A DNA stretch of 64,000 nucleotides from Pseudoduganella guangdongensis (GTDB lineage Bacteria; Pseudomonadota; Gammaproteobacteria; Burkholderiales; Burkholderiaceae_D). Positions 33,087 to 42,314 of the stretch are shown piece after piece; position 1 is the stretch's first letter, and each line of letters begins with the position of its first letter. Where the stretch lies: assembly GCF_009857475.1 (NCBI RefSeq), contig NZ_WWCJ01000001.1, forward strand, positions 186,001 through 250,000, given 5' to 3'. The notes beneath the pieces were generated by a model, which was not told the DNA's origin, did no database searches, and saw nothing but the letters and a program-made list of their open reading frames with translations. Made by a program: the position numbers and the translations under genes.

Positions 33087-34732
33087 TGCTTCGAACCCTG
33101 TCCATCCGCGATTTCGTTATTGTTGATTCGATTGAACTGGAATTTTCCCCTGGCTTCACAGTCTTCACCGGCGAAACCGGTGCCGGTAAATCCATCCTGA
33201 TTGATGCACTGACGCTGGCGCTGGGCGGCCGGGGCGATGGCAGCATGGTGCGCGAGGGCGCGTCCAAAGCCGATATCACAGCCGATTTCGCGGTGACGCC
33301 GCAGGCACAAGCCTGGCTGGCCGCGAATGAATTCGCGGTGGAGGAGGGCGGCGCCTTGCTGCGCCGGGTGATCGACAACGCCGGCCGTTCCAAGGCTTTC
33401 ATCAACGGCATCGCGGCGACGGCGGGGCAGTTGCGCGAGCTGGGCGATATGCTGGTGGACATCCACGGCCAGCACGCGCACCAGTCCCTGCTCAAGACCG
33501 ATTCGCAGCGCGAGCTGCTGGACAACCAGTGCAGCGCCAATGTGCGCGACGTGACGGCGGCTTACCGCGCCTGGCGCGCGCTGTCGAAGCAGCTGGAGGA
33601 ATACGAGGCCAATGCGGCCAACCTGCAGTTCGAGCGCGAACGCCTGGAGTGGCAGGTGGCGGAGCTGGACAAGCTGGCGCCGAAAAAAGGCGAGTGGGCC
33701 GATATCGGCAACGAGCATTCGCGCCTGTCGCATGCGGCCAGCCTGCTGGAGGGCGCGCAGGAGGCGCTGGGCGTGCTGTCCGAATCGGACGAGCACCCGG
33801 TGCTGTCGCAGGTGACGGCCATCGGGTCGCGCTTGGGCAAGCTGGTGTCGGTCGATGCCGAGCTGCAGCCGGTGGTGGACTTGCTGGAGTCGGCCCGCAT
33901 CCAGCTGCAGGAGTCGGTGTACGCACTGAATAACTATATGGACCGGGTGGAGCTGGACCCGGCGCGCCTGCGCGAAGTCGATGCGCGCATGGAGGCGCTG
34001 CATTCGGCCTCGCGCAAATTCCGCGTGCCGGCGGACGAGCTGCCGGACGAGCATGTGCGCCTGAGCGAAAAGCTGGCGCAACTGGCCGATGCGGCCGACC
34101 TGGAAGGCTTGCGCAAGCAGGAAGAAAAACTGAAAGCGTCCTACCTGGCGGTGGCGGCGGAGCTGTCGGCCGCGCGCGCGGCTGGGGCGGCGGTGCTGGG
34201 CGCTGCCGTCACCCAGGGCATGCAGGAGTTGAGCATGGGCGGCGGGCGTTTCGAAATCGCGCTGCGGCCGTGCGAGCCGACGGCTTATGGCGTGGAGCAG
34301 GTGGAGTTCCTGGTGGCCGGCCATGCCGGCGTGGCGCCGCGCCCGTTGGCCAAGGTGGCATCCGGCGGCGAGCTGGCGCGCATCTCGCTGGCGATTTCCG
34401 TGATTACTTCGCATGCGACCACGGTGCCGACCTTGATCTTCGACGAAGTCGACAGCGGCATCGGCGGCGGCGTGGCGGAAGTGGTGGGCCGCCTGCTCAA
34501 GCGCCTGGGCCAGGAGCGCCAGGTGCTGTGCGTGACGCACTTGCCGCAGGTAGCGAGCCAGGGCAACCAGCACTTCCAGGTGGCCAAGGGCACCTCGGAC
34601 AACGGCCGCACCGCCTCGCGCATCGAAGTGCTGGACCAGAAGGCGCGCATCGAAGAGGTGGCGCGCATGCTGGGCGGCCTGGAAATCACGGCGACAACAC
34701 GCAAGCACGCGCGCGAGCTGCTGGCTTCTTAA
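33086..34732 (+). CDS. recN: DNA repair protein RecN
   Basis: SMC-like ATPase of 548 residues acting in double-strand-break repair. N-terminal Walker A TGETGAGKSILIDALTLAL (about 30), a long coiled-coil middle (about 160-340) with the RecN-specific ESARIQLQESVYALNNYMD segment, then the C-terminal ABC signature SGGELARISLAI and Walker B TLIFDEVDSGIGGGVAEVVG (about 450). Full family length. Coupled to nadK. Its 3' end overlaps the convergent ABC transporter gene by 47 bases, so the last 15 residues and the transporter tail use the same DNA. Confidence 0.97.
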   Translation: MLRTLSIRDFVIVDSIELEFSPGFTVFTGETGAGKSILIDALTLALGGRGDGSMVREGASKADITADFAVTPQAQAWLAANEFAVEEGGALLRRVIDNAGRSKAFINGIAATAGQLRELGDMLVDIHGQHAHQSLLKTDSQRELLDNQCSANVRDVTAAYRAWRALSKQLEEYEANAANLQFERERLEWQVAELDKLAPKKGEWADIGNEHSRLSHAASLLEGAQEALGVLSESDEHPVLSQVTAIGSRLGKLVSVDAELQPVVDLLESARIQLQESVYALNNYMDRVELDPARLREVDARMEALHSASRKFRVPADELPDEHVRLSEKLAQLADAADLEGLRKQEEKLKASYLAVAAELSAARAAGAAVLGAAVTQGMQELSMGGGRFEIALRPCEPTAYGVEQVEFLVAGHAGVAPRPLAKVASGGELARISLAISVITSHATTVPTLIFDEVDSGIGGGVAEVVGRLLKRLGQERQVLCVTHLPQVASQGNQHFQVAKGTSDNGRTASRIEVLDQKARIEEVARMLGGLEITATTRKHARELLAS

Positions 34733-36512
34733 GCGGGGCCTCTTGCGGCAGGCCGTCGAATCGGAATTCGGCGGCGTCATGCAGCTTCCATGCGCCGCCG
34801 CCGGTGAAATGCAGCACGTGGGTGTGGTGGCGCAACACGGCAGGGCGGTGGGCGATGCTGATCACGGTGGTTCCGCTCTCGCGCAGGCGGATATACAGCG
34901 ACGCTTCATTGGCGCTGTCGAGCGCGCTGGTGGCTTCGTCCAGGATGACGATTGCCGGCTCGTGCACCAGCACGCGTGCGAACGCCAGTCGCTGCTGCTC
35001 GCCGACCGAGAGTATCTTTTCCCAGTCCTGCACCGCGTCCAGGCCGCCCACTTGTTCGATGAGGTGCGGCAGCTGCACTGTCTGCAGGATGTCCGTCAGC
35101 TGTTCGTCGCTCAGGTCCGTGGCTTCGCTCGGGTAGATGATCTGGCTGCGCAGCGTGCCGTGCTGCAGGTAGGGCTGTTGCGGCAGGAAGAAAAAGTCTT
35201 CCATGGGCGGGTGCTGGATTTCGCCGCTGCCGCTGCGCCACAGTCCCGCAATGGCACGCAGCAGGGAGCTTTTGCCGCAGCCGCTCTCGCCGGTGATCAG
35301 CAGGGCATCGCCCGGTTGCAGGGCGAGGTTCAGGTCCTTGATCAGGACCCGCTCCGATTGCGGCGGGTACAGGGTGAGGGATTCCAGCGCCAGGTGCCGG
35401 CCTGGCTTGCGTTCGATGCACGGTGCGCTGGCGGCTGCTTCGCCCGTCGCGGATGCGCCGGGGGCGGCCTCCGGCTCCGCATTGGGCAGCACCAGGGCCG
35501 ACAAGGTTTGCAGGCGCCCCAGGCCCGCGACGAAGCGGCTCAGGCTTTCAAAGTTCTCGACGATGACGCCGACGGCGGCGAGGACGGCGGCAAAGGCGCC
35601 GACGACCTGGGTGGCGCGGCCCACTTCCAGTTGGCCGGACAAGACGTCCTGCGCCAGGATGATGCCGGGGATGACCAGGGTCAGTTGGCTGAAGCTGCGC
35701 TGGAACAGGTTGAGCGATCGCTGTTTGACGATCAGGCGGGAAAAGTTGTGGATCACTTTTTCGAACCGGGTGTCGATATGCGCGCGCTCTTGCGCCTCGC
35801 CGCGATAGAAGGCGATGGACTCGGCGTTTTCGCGCAGGCGCATCAGGCTGAAACGGAAGTCCGCCTCGCGCCGCAGTTGCCAGAAATTCAGGTGGATCAG
35901 CGGCTTGCCGAACACCCAGAGCGCGACCACCGTGCCGACCAGCGCGTACACCACCAGTACCCCCACCAGCATGTGCGAAATGGACCACAGCACCGCGCTG
36001 AATGCCACCAGCTGCATGATCGACCCGAGGAAGATCAGCAGGAAGTGGGTGGAGCGGCCGGTGAAGGTGTTGATATCCTCGCTGATCCGCTGGTCGGGGT
36101 TGTCGATCTCGCTGTTCGCGCCCAGCTCATAGTATTTACGCGCGTCCAGGTAGCCGTCCAGGAAGCGGCCGGTGAGCCAGCGCCGCCACTGGTTGGCGAA
36201 CAGGTCGCGCATAAAGTAATAGAAGGCATACACCGGCACTGCGAACGCCAGCACCAGCAGGCAATCGCGCACCGAGTTCCAGAACCGGTCGCCGTTGCGA
36301 GCCGCCAGCGCCGAGGTCATTTCACCCGTTTGCTCGTTCAGCATGACCGCCAGCTTGGTCTCAACCAGCATCAGTACGATCAGGAGCGCCAGCAGGCACC
36401 AGGCGCGCTTCTTCTCCCCGCCCAGCCAATAGGGTTTCGCCACCTTGAGGAACTGCCTCCAGGCGGCGAGCGACAAGGGAGAGGGCCGGCGGGCTTTGAC
36501 GGGCGTTTTCAT
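34686..36512 (-). CDS. SbmA/BacA-type ABC transporter (fused permease-ATPase)
   Basis: Protein of 608 residues with an N-terminal SbmA/BacA-like membrane domain (six helices, residues about 35-300; NPDQRISEDINTFTGRSTHF and LRRE-DFRFSLMRLRENAESI) and a C-terminal ATPase. The ATPase has Walker A GESGCGKSSLLRAIAGLWRS, signature LSVGEQQRLAFARVLVHEP and Walker B IVILDEATSALDSANEA. This group (YddA, Rv1819c, ABCD-like) moves peptides such as microcins or bleomycin and, in mycobacteria, cobalamin. The start is ATG 36512; TTG 36539 is possible. It may matter for the B12 theme at 9-18 kb, but no link is visible in the DNA. The 3' end overlaps recN. Confidence 0.88.
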   Translation of the reverse strand: MKTPVKARRPSPLSLAAWRQFLKVAKPYWLGGEKKRAWCLLALLIVLMLVETKLAVMLNEQTGEMTSALAARNGDRFWNSVRDCLLVLAFAVPVYAFYYFMRDLFANQWRRWLTGRFLDGYLDARKYYELGANSEIDNPDQRISEDINTFTGRSTHFLLIFLGSIMQLVAFSAVLWSISHMLVGVLVVYALVGTVVALWVFGKPLIHLNFWQLRREADFRFSLMRLRENAESIAFYRGEAQERAHIDTRFEKVIHNFSRLIVKQRSLNLFQRSFSQLTLVIPGIILAQDVLSGQLEVGRATQVVGAFAAVLAAVGVIVENFESLSRFVAGLGRLQTLSALVLPNAEPEAAPGASATGEAAASAPCIERKPGRHLALESLTLYPPQSERVLIKDLNLALQPGDALLITGESGCGKSSLLRAIAGLWRSGSGEIQHPPMEDFFFLPQQPYLQHGTLRSQIIYPSEATDLSDEQLTDILQTVQLPHLIEQVGGLDAVQDWEKILSVGEQQRLAFARVLVHEPAIVILDEATSALDSANEASLYIRLRESGTTVISIAHRPAVLRHHTHVLHFTGGGAWKLHDAAEFRFDGLPQEAPLKKPAARARACVLSP

Positions 36513-36641
36513 GCATCTAAGATATGTCGCGGCTTGCAAGCGTTCAGTGCGGAAACAGACATAAGATGCCCAGGTGTTGTCGATTTCCCGTCTTCCCGTT
36601 CGTCGTATACAGGCAGTACCCCCAACCTTTGAGGAGACGAC

Positions 36642-37040
36642 ATGAACAAATCAGTCATTTTCAACCTGCCGGTCAGGGAGATGGAGAAGTCGCGCGCCTT
36701 CTTTTCCGCGCTGGGCTTCACCTTCCGGCAGGAGTTCTGCAGCGAGGAGGCGGCGTTCATGAACATCGCCGGCGACACGGTCCAGGCCATGCTGATGACG
36801 GAGCCCTTTTTCCGGTCGCTGACCAACAAGCCCGTGGTGCGGGCGCAAGAGGGCAATGAGGTCATCATCTGCCTGAGCTGCGAAAGCCGCGCCGAGGTGG
36901 ATAGCCTGATTGCCAGGGCGCTCGCCGCCGGCGCCACCACCCCGCACCCGCCCGAGGACGAGGGTTTTATGTACCACCAGGGCTTCGAGGATATCGACGG
37001 CCATCTCTGGAACCTGGTCTGGGTGGCGCCGCAGGATTGA
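36642..37040 (+). CDS. VOC family protein
   Basis: Single VOC-fold protein of 132 residues. The first beta-alpha unit reads KSVIFNLPVREMEKSRAFFS and the fold continues with LGFTFRQEFCSEEAAFMNI. The second half contains EVIICLSCESRAEVDSLIAR and YHQGFEDIDGHLWNLVWVAP with the final acidic/aromatic ligand region. Resembles the glyoxalase/PhnB-like group of unknown substrate. SD GAGGAGA precedes ATG 36642. Next gene hemH begins 40 bases further, on the same strand. Confidence 0.85.
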   Translation: MNKSVIFNLPVREMEKSRAFFSALGFTFRQEFCSEEAAFMNIAGDTVQAMLMTEPFFRSLTNKPVVRAQEGNEVIICLSCESRAEVDSLIARALAAGATTPHPPEDEGFMYHQGFEDIDGHLWNLVWVAPQD

Positions 37041-37080
37041 ATTTATAATGGTTGGCTAACAAATCAGAAAAGAGCCACCA

Positions 37081-38133
37081 ATGCCGTTTGCCAAAGAACC
37101 TCCGATCCCCCAGGGCGCCGTCACCCAGACCGCCGTCGTCCTGGTCAACCTTGGCACCCCGGACGCGCCAACGCGCGGGGCCGTGCGCCGCTACCTGAAA
37201 GAATTCCTGTCCGACCCGCGCGTGGTGGAAATCCCGAAAGCGGTCTGGTGGTTCATCCTGAACGGCATCATCCTGCCGTTCCGCTCCGGCCAGTCGGCGC
37301 AAAAATACGCCTCGATCTGGACCAGCGAAGGCTCGCCGCTGAAGTTCCACACCCAGGCGCAAGCCAAACTGCTGCGCGGCCTGCTTGGCGAGCGCGGCCA
37401 CAACGACGTGACCGTGGCCATGGCCATGCGCTACGGTTCGCCCTCGCTGCCGGAAGTGCTGGACAAGCTGAAAGCCGACGGCCACGACCGCATCCTGGTC
37501 CTGCCGGCCTATCCGCAATACTCCGGCACCACCACCGCCTCGGTCAGCGACGCCGTGTTCGACCACTATAAAAAGGTGCGCAACATCCCCGAGCTGCGTT
37601 TCGTGCGCGACTACCACGACCACGACGCGTATGTGGATGCCCTGAAAAAGACCGTGCTGGCCTATTGGGAAACCCATGGCCGGGGCGACAAGCTGCTGAT
37701 GAGCTTCCACGGCGTACCCAAGCGCACCATCGACCTGGGCGACACCTACCAGGCCGAATGCCTGGAAACGGCGCGCCTGCTGGCGGAGAAGCTGCGCCTG
37801 GACGCGAACCAGTACCTGGTCACGTTCCAGTCCCGTTTCGGCAAGGCCGAGTGGCTGCAGCCCTACACCGCCCCCACCGTGGCCCAGCTGGCCAAGGACG
37901 GCGTACGCAAGCTGGACGTGATTTGCCCGGGCTTCACCAGCGACTGCCTGGAAACCCTGGAAGAAATTGCCATGGAGGTAAGGCACGACTTCCTGTCCAA
38001 CGGCGGCAAGGAATTCAACTATATCCCTTGCCTGAACAGCCATCCGGCCTGGATCGCGGCCCTGACCGAGATTGCCGAGCAGCACATGATCGGTTGGCCG
38101 ACCATGTCGTCCATGCGCAAGCCGCGCAGGTAA
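37081..38133 (+). CDS. hemH: Ferrochelatase
   Basis: Protoporphyrin ferrochelatase of 350 residues, final step of haem biosynthesis. The N-terminus VVLVNLGTPDAPT is standard. The metal-site His is in LMSFHGVPKRTIDLGD (about 207), and the conserved Glu in CPGFTSDCLETLEEIAMEV (about 283). Also DYLVTFQSRFGKAEWLQPYT-type substrate-binding segment (FQSRFGKAEWLQPYT, about 248). Lies in the syntenic nadK-recN-hemH-grpE group of this family. The CIRCE element begins eight bases after the stop. Confidence 0.96.
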   Translation: MPFAKEPPIPQGAVTQTAVVLVNLGTPDAPTRGAVRRYLKEFLSDPRVVEIPKAVWWFILNGIILPFRSGQSAQKYASIWTSEGSPLKFHTQAQAKLLRGLLGERGHNDVTVAMAMRYGSPSLPEVLDKLKADGHDRILVLPAYPQYSGTTTASVSDAVFDHYKKVRNIPELRFVRDYHDHDAYVDALKKTVLAYWETHGRGDKLLMSFHGVPKRTIDLGDTYQAECLETARLLAEKLRLDANQYLVTFQSRFGKAEWLQPYTAPTVAQLAKDGVRKLDVICPGFTSDCLETLEEIAMEVRHDFLSNGGKEFNYIPCLNSHPAWIAALTEIAEQHMIGWPTMSSMRKPRR

Positions 38134-38141
38134 GACCTTTG

Positions 38142-38168
38142 TTAGCACTTGCAGGAGACGAGTGCTAA
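38142..38168. promoter_or_regulatory. CIRCE element (HrcA operator)
   Basis: TTAGCACTT-N9-GAGTGCTAA at 38142-38168: one mismatch from the CIRCE consensus TTAGCACTC-N9-GAGTGCTAA. The HrcA repressor binds it. A possible -10 TAAAAT lies at 38174-38179, so a housekeeping promoter overlapping CIRCE is plausible. It is about 340 bases upstream of grpE. Confidence 0.93.
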
Positions 38169-38185
38169 CCTGCTAAAATAGCTGG

Positions 38186-38272
38186 TTAGGGGATGAGTTC
38201 GCTGAAGATGATCAGCGCCGTAGCAATGAAGCTCCAGGCGATGACCGATGCTGTTATAAATGGCAACTTCAT
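38186..38272 (-). CDS. Possible 28-aa single-helix membrane peptide
   Basis: A tiny frame with GGAG six bases before ATG 38272. The predicted peptide (MKLPFITASVIAWSFIATAL plus IIFSELIP) is a Lys followed by one hydrophobic helix and an acidic end, a layout common for real small membrane proteins. It lies between CIRCE and the grpE sigma-32 promoter, antisense to a transcript that would start near CIRCE. A 42-codon frame on the + strand (38193-38321) overlaps it but has poorer composition. Existence unproven. Confidence 0.4.
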   Translation of the reverse strand: MKLPFITASVIAWSFIATALIIFSELIP

Positions 38273-38433
38273 AGTGCGCTCCGAGGGGGCGGCGTCCACG
38301 CGCCGCATAGATACATCTTAGTCAAAACCCCCGGTAAACGTATCTCTGAGTTTTGTAATATTTGTAACTCTGCTGTTACAGGATCCATCCCGCCGGCGTG
38401 CGCCGGGCCTTTGCGCGCAGGGGCAGAATACCC

Positions 38434-38461
38434 CTTGAAAAGGCATGGGTAAGCCCCATTT
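38434..38461 (+). promoter_or_regulatory. Sigma-32 heat-shock promoter of grpE
   Basis: CTTGAAA (38434-38440), 13-base spacer, CCCCATTT (38454-38461): an essentially perfect match to the RpoH consensus CTTGAAA-N11-16-CCCCATNT. The expected start lies about 40 bases before the grpE ATG. It gives grpE-dnaK heat-shock induction through sigma-32 in addition to the HrcA/CIRCE control upstream. Confidence 0.95.
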
Positions 38462-38510
38462 CTTGCGCGTGCAGTAGTCAACCAAATATGTTTTTGTAGG
38501 AGTCTTTTAG

Positions 38511-39059
38511 ATGCAAGACCAGGAAAACCAGCCAAGCCAGAACCCTGAAGTAGTGGAACAGGCCGACGTCCAGGCGACTCCAGCCGAAGCTCCAGCAATG
38601 TCTGACCTGGAAGCGCAGCTGTCCGCGACCGAGGCAAAACTGGCCGAAATGCACGACGCATTCATGCGCGCCAAAGCCGAAGGCGAAAACATCCGCCGCC
38701 GCGCCCAGGAAGATGTGGCCAAAGCCCACAAATTTGCTGTCGAGAGCTTCGCCGAAGCCATGGTGCCGGTGAAAGACAGCCTGGAAATGGCCCTGAAAGT
38801 GGAAAACCCGACCCTGGAATCGCTGAAAGAAGGCGTCGAAATGACCCTGAAACAGCTGAATTCCGCCTTCGAGCGCAACCGCCTGATCGAAGTCATGCCG
38901 GCGGCCGGCGAAAAGCTGGACCCGAACAAGCACCAGGCCGTGGCCATGGTGCCTGCCGAGCAGGAAGCGAATACCGTTGTAGCAGTGCTGCAAAAGGGTT
39001 ACATGATTGCGGACCGCCTGCTGCGTCCCGCCATCGTGACGGCTGCCCAGCCAAAGTAA
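38511..39059 (+). CDS. grpE: Nucleotide exchange factor GrpE
   Basis: Exchange factor for DnaK, 182 residues. An acidic/Gln-rich disordered N-terminus ([18 protein letters not shown]) is followed by the long helix ([20 protein letters not shown]), then [21 protein letters not shown] and the beta wing with the signature [18 protein letters not shown]. It ends with [20 protein letters not shown] and [20 protein letters not shown], as usual. TTGTAGGAGT precedes ATG 38511. The first gene after the sigma-32 promoter; dnaK follows after 73 bases. Confidence 0.97.
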   Translation: MQDQENQPSQNPEVVEQADVQATPAEAPAMSDLEAQLSATEAKLAEMHDAFMRAKAEGENIRRRAQEDVAKAHKFAVESFAEAMVPVKDSLEMALKVENPTLESLKEGVEMTLKQLNSAFERNRLIEVMPAAGEKLDPNKHQAVAMVPAEQEANTVVAVLQKGYMIADRLLRPAIVTAAQPK

Positions 39060-39132
39060 GCACTTGAAATCACACTAGATTTTCCACATATAACAAGCAA
39101 TCAAAACTTCGTATTTAAAGGAAGAACATATC

Positions 39133-41085
39133 ATGGGCAAGATTATCGGTATTGACCTGGGCACCACCAACTCCTGCGTCGCCATCATGGAAAATGGCAC
39201 GCCGAAGGTTATCGAGAATGCAGAAGGCGCGCGTACCACCCCTTCCATCATCGCCTACCAGGAAGACGGTGAAATCCTGGTTGGCGCACCAGCCAAACGC
39301 CAGGCAGTGACCAACCCGAAGAACACCCTGTTCGCGGTGAAGCGCCTGATCGGCCGTAAATTCCAGGAGAAGGAAGTCCAGAAGGACATCTCCCTGATGC
39401 CTTACGAGATCATGAAGGCCGATAACGGCGACGCATGGATCGGCGTGCGCGACAAAAAGCTGGCTCCTCCGCAAATTTCCGCGGAAGTGCTGCGCAAGAT
39501 GAAGAAGACCGCTGAAGACTACCTGGGCGAAGAAGTGACCGAAGCGGTCATCACCGTGCCTGCGTACTTCAATGACTCGCAGCGCCAGGCGACCAAAGAC
39601 GCCGGCCGTATCGCCGGCCTGGAAGTCAAGCGCATCATCAACGAACCTACCGCAGCTGCGCTGGCGTTCGGCCTGGACAAGACCGACAAGGGCGACCGCA
39701 AGATCGCCGTGTATGACTTGGGCGGCGGTACTTTCGACGTGTCGATCATCGAAATCGCTGACGTGGACGGCGAGAAGCAGTTCGAAGTGCTGTCGACCAA
39801 CGGCGACACCTTCCTGGGCGGCGAAGACTTCGACCAGCGCGTGATCGACTACATCATCGACGAATTCAAGAAGATCAACGGCCTGGACCTGAAAAAAGAT
39901 CCAATCGCCCTGCAGCGTATCAAGGCATCGGCCGAACGCGCGAAGATCGAACTGTCGTCCTCGCAGCAGACCGAAATCAACGAGCCTTACATCGCCATGG
40001 CGAACGGCGCCCCGGTCCACCTGAACCTGAAGATGACCCGCGCCAAGCTGGAGTCCCTGGTTGAGGAACTGATCACCGCCACCATCGAGCCTTGCCGCAC
40101 CGCGATCAAGGACGCCGGCGTGAAAGTGTCCGACATCGACGACATCATCCTGGTCGGCGGTATGACCCGTATGCCTAAGGTGCAGGAAAAAGTTAAAGAG
40201 TTCTTCGGCAAGGACCCACGTAAAGACGTGAACCCGGACGAAGCCGTGGCTGTTGGCGCCGCGATCCAGGGTGCAGTGCTGTCGGGCGACCGTAAAGACC
40301 TGCTGCTGCTGGACGTGACCCCGCTGTCCCTGGGTATCGAAACCCTGGGTGGCGTGATGACCAAGATGATCCACAAGAACACCACGATTCCTACCAAGTT
40401 CTCGCAAGTGTTCTCGACTGCCGACGACAACCAGCCGGCCGTGACCATCAAGGTGTACCAGGGCGAGCGTGAAATCGCAGCAGGCAACAAAGGCCTGGGC
40501 GAATTCAACCTGGAGGGCATCCCTCCAGCAGCGCGCGGTACTCCGCAGATCGAAGTGACCTTCGACATCGACGCCAACGGCATCCTGCACGTGGGCGCGA
40601 AAGACAAGGCCACCGGTAAAGAAAACAAGATCACCATCAAGGCGAACTCCGGCCTGTCCGAAGAGGAAATCCAGAAGATGGTGAAGGACGCGGAACTGAA
40701 CGCGGAAGAAGACAAGAAGCTGAAGGAACTGGCCGAGTCGCGCAACCAGGCCGACGCGCTGGTGCACTCCACCCGCAAGTCCCTGACCGAATACGGCGAC
40801 AAGCTGGAAGGCGGCGAGAAAGAGAAGATCGAAGCTGCGATCACCGACCTGGAAGCCACCCTGAAGGATGGCGACAAGGCAGCGATCGACGCCAAAGTGG
40901 CAGCACTGTCCGAAGCTTCGCAGAAGCTGGGCGAGAAGATGTACGCTGACATGCAGGCGCAGCAAGGCGCAGCCGGTGCTGCCGGTGCCGCAGGCGCAGG
41001 CGCAGGCGCCGCTGGCGCGGAAGCCAAGCCAGCGCAGGACGACGTAGTTGACGCCGACTTCAAGGAAGTCAAAGACAGCAAGTAA
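39133..41085 (+). CDS. dnaK: Chaperone DnaK (Hsp70)
   Basis: Hsp70 chaperone of 650 residues. The ATPase opens with [20 protein letters not shown] (signature 1). Signature 2 is [14 protein letters not shown] (about 194) and signature 3 is [17 protein letters not shown] (about 337). The interdomain linker [13 protein letters not shown] (about 388) leads into the substrate domain. The tail is Ala/Gly-rich and ends in acidic [15 protein letters not shown], typical of proteobacterial DnaK. SD AAAGGAAG precedes ATG 39133. A terminator follows before dnaJ. Confidence 0.98.
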   Translation: MGKIIGIDLGTTNSCVAIMENGTPKVIENAEGARTTPSIIAYQEDGEILVGAPAKRQAVTNPKNTLFAVKRLIGRKFQEKEVQKDISLMPYEIMKADNGDAWIGVRDKKLAPPQISAEVLRKMKKTAEDYLGEEVTEAVITVPAYFNDSQRQATKDAGRIAGLEVKRIINEPTAAALAFGLDKTDKGDRKIAVYDLGGGTFDVSIIEIADVDGEKQFEVLSTNGDTFLGGEDFDQRVIDYIIDEFKKINGLDLKKDPIALQRIKASAERAKIELSSSQQTEINEPYIAMANGAPVHLNLKMTRAKLESLVEELITATIEPCRTAIKDAGVKVSDIDDIILVGGMTRMPKVQEKVKEFFGKDPRKDVNPDEAVAVGAAIQGAVLSGDRKDLLLLDVTPLSLGIETLGGVMTKMIHKNTTIPTKFSQVFSTADDNQPAVTIKVYQGEREIAAGNKGLGEFNLEGIPPAARGTPQIEVTFDIDANGILHVGAKDKATGKENKITIKANSGLSEEEIQKMVKDAELNAEEDKKLKELAESRNQADALVHSTRKSLTEYGDKLEGGEKEKIEAAITDLEATLKDGDKAAIDAKVAALSEASQKLGEKMYADMQAQQGAAGAAGAAGAGAGAAGAEAKPAQDDVVDADFKEVKDSK

Positions 41086-41114
41086 GCTTCACCATCCGGT
41101 CTGAGGTTTGACCT

Positions 41115-41153
41115 GCCGAGCGGCGCATCCAGAGGGGGCTCGCTCGGCTTTTT
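41115..41153 (+). terminator. Hairpin terminator between dnaK and dnaJ
   Basis: Stem GCCGAGCG (41115-41122) / CGCTCGGC (41141-41148), 18-base loop, then TTTTT (41149-41153). It would lower dnaJ expression relative to dnaK. dnaJ starts 18 bases later with no obvious promoter of its own, so read-through is likely. Confidence 0.75.
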
Positions 41154-41171
41154 CGCATAAATTGGTACACC

Positions 41172-42302
41172 ATGGCAAAGCGTGATTTTTACGAGATCCT
41201 CGGGGTCGCTAAGAACTCGTCCGACGACGAAATCAAAAAAGCCTATCGCAAACTCGCGATGAAATACCATCCGGACCGTAATCCGGATAACAAAGAGGCT
41301 GAGGAAAAGTTCAAGGAGGTCAAAGAGGCCTACGAGATGCTGACCAACCCGGAGAAGCGCGAAGCGTACGACCGTTACGGTCACGCCGGCGTTGACCCGA
41401 ATATGGGTGGCGGCGGCGGTGGCGCCGGCTTCGGCGGTTTCGGCGACGCCTTCGGCGACATCTTCGGCGACATCTTCGGCGGCGGTGGCCGCGGCGGCCG
41501 TTCCTCCGGCCCGCAGGTTTATCGCGGCGCAGACCTGCGCTACAACCTGGAGATCACCCTGGAACAGGCCGCGCACGGCTTCGACACCACCATCCGCGTG
41601 CCGAGCTGGGACAAGTGCGACACCTGCCACGGTTCCGGCGCCAAGCCGGGCACCTCGCCGGTCACCTGTAACACCTGCGGCGGCCACGGCCAGGTGCGTA
41701 TGCAGCAGGGCTTCTTCAGCATCCAGCAGACCTGCCCCAAGTGCCACGGCACCGGCAAGATCATTCCTGAGCCATGCCCATCGTGCTCAGGCGCGGGCCG
41801 CATCAAGCGTAACAAGACGCTGGAAGTGAAGATCCCGGTCGGTATCGATTCCGGCATGCGCATCCGCTCCACCGGCAATGGCGAGCCGGGCACCAACGGC
41901 GGACCGCCGGGCGACCTGTATGTGGAAATCCACATCAAGCCGCACAGCGTGTTCCAGCGCGAAGGCGACGACCTGCACTGCGAAATGCCGATCAGCTTCG
42001 CCAAAGCGGCGCTGGGCGGCGAGATCGAAGTGCCGACGTTGGATGGCAAGGTGTCCTTCACCATTCCGGAAGGCACCCAGTCCGGTAAGACATTCCGCCT
42101 CAAGGGCAAAGGCATCAAGGGCGTTCGTTCCGGTTATCCGGGCGACCTGTTCTGCCATGTTGCCGTTGAGACCCCGGTCAAGCTGACCGACAAGCAGAAA
42201 GAACTGCTGCGTGAATTCGAGCGATCGACCACTGAAGGTGGTTCGAAGCATAGCCCACAGACCAAGTCCTTCATGGACAAGGTCAAAGACTTCTTCGAAT
42301 AA
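41172..42302 (+). CDS. dnaJ: Chaperone DnaJ (Hsp40)
   Basis: DnaK cochaperone of 376 residues. The J domain (1-70) carries the catalytic HPD in [11 protein letters not shown] Gly/Phe-rich linker (about 80-115) is followed by the zinc-binding domain with four CxxCxGxG repeats: [24 protein letters not shown] and CPSCSGAG (about 147-217). The C-terminal peptide-binding domains end with [11 protein letters not shown]. Full family length. Follows dnaK after a terminator; the carbonic anhydrase gene starts 12 bases after the stop. Confidence 0.98.
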   Translation: MAKRDFYEILGVAKNSSDDEIKKAYRKLAMKYHPDRNPDNKEAEEKFKEVKEAYEMLTNPEKREAYDRYGHAGVDPNMGGGGGGAGFGGFGDAFGDIFGDIFGGGGRGGRSSGPQVYRGADLRYNLEITLEQAAHGFDTTIRVPSWDKCDTCHGSGAKPGTSPVTCNTCGGHGQVRMQQGFFSIQQTCPKCHGTGKIIPEPCPSCSGAGRIKRNKTLEVKIPVGIDSGMRIRSTGNGEPGTNGGPPGDLYVEIHIKPHSVFQREGDDLHCEMPISFAKAALGGEIEVPTLDGKVSFTIPEGTQSGKTFRLKGKGIKGVRSGYPGDLFCHVAVETPVKLTDKQKELLREFERSTTEGGSKHSPQTKSFMDKVKDFFE

Positions 42303-42314
42303 GAGACGAGTGAT

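Noticed and set aside
38193..38321. 42-codon + frame after CIRCE
   Set aside because: SD would touch the ATG and the peptide is unremarkable; the opposite 28-codon frame has better spacing and composition.
39115..40965. 616-codon minus frame opposite dnaK
   Set aside because: Well-known antisense open frame of dnaK genes; no independent support.
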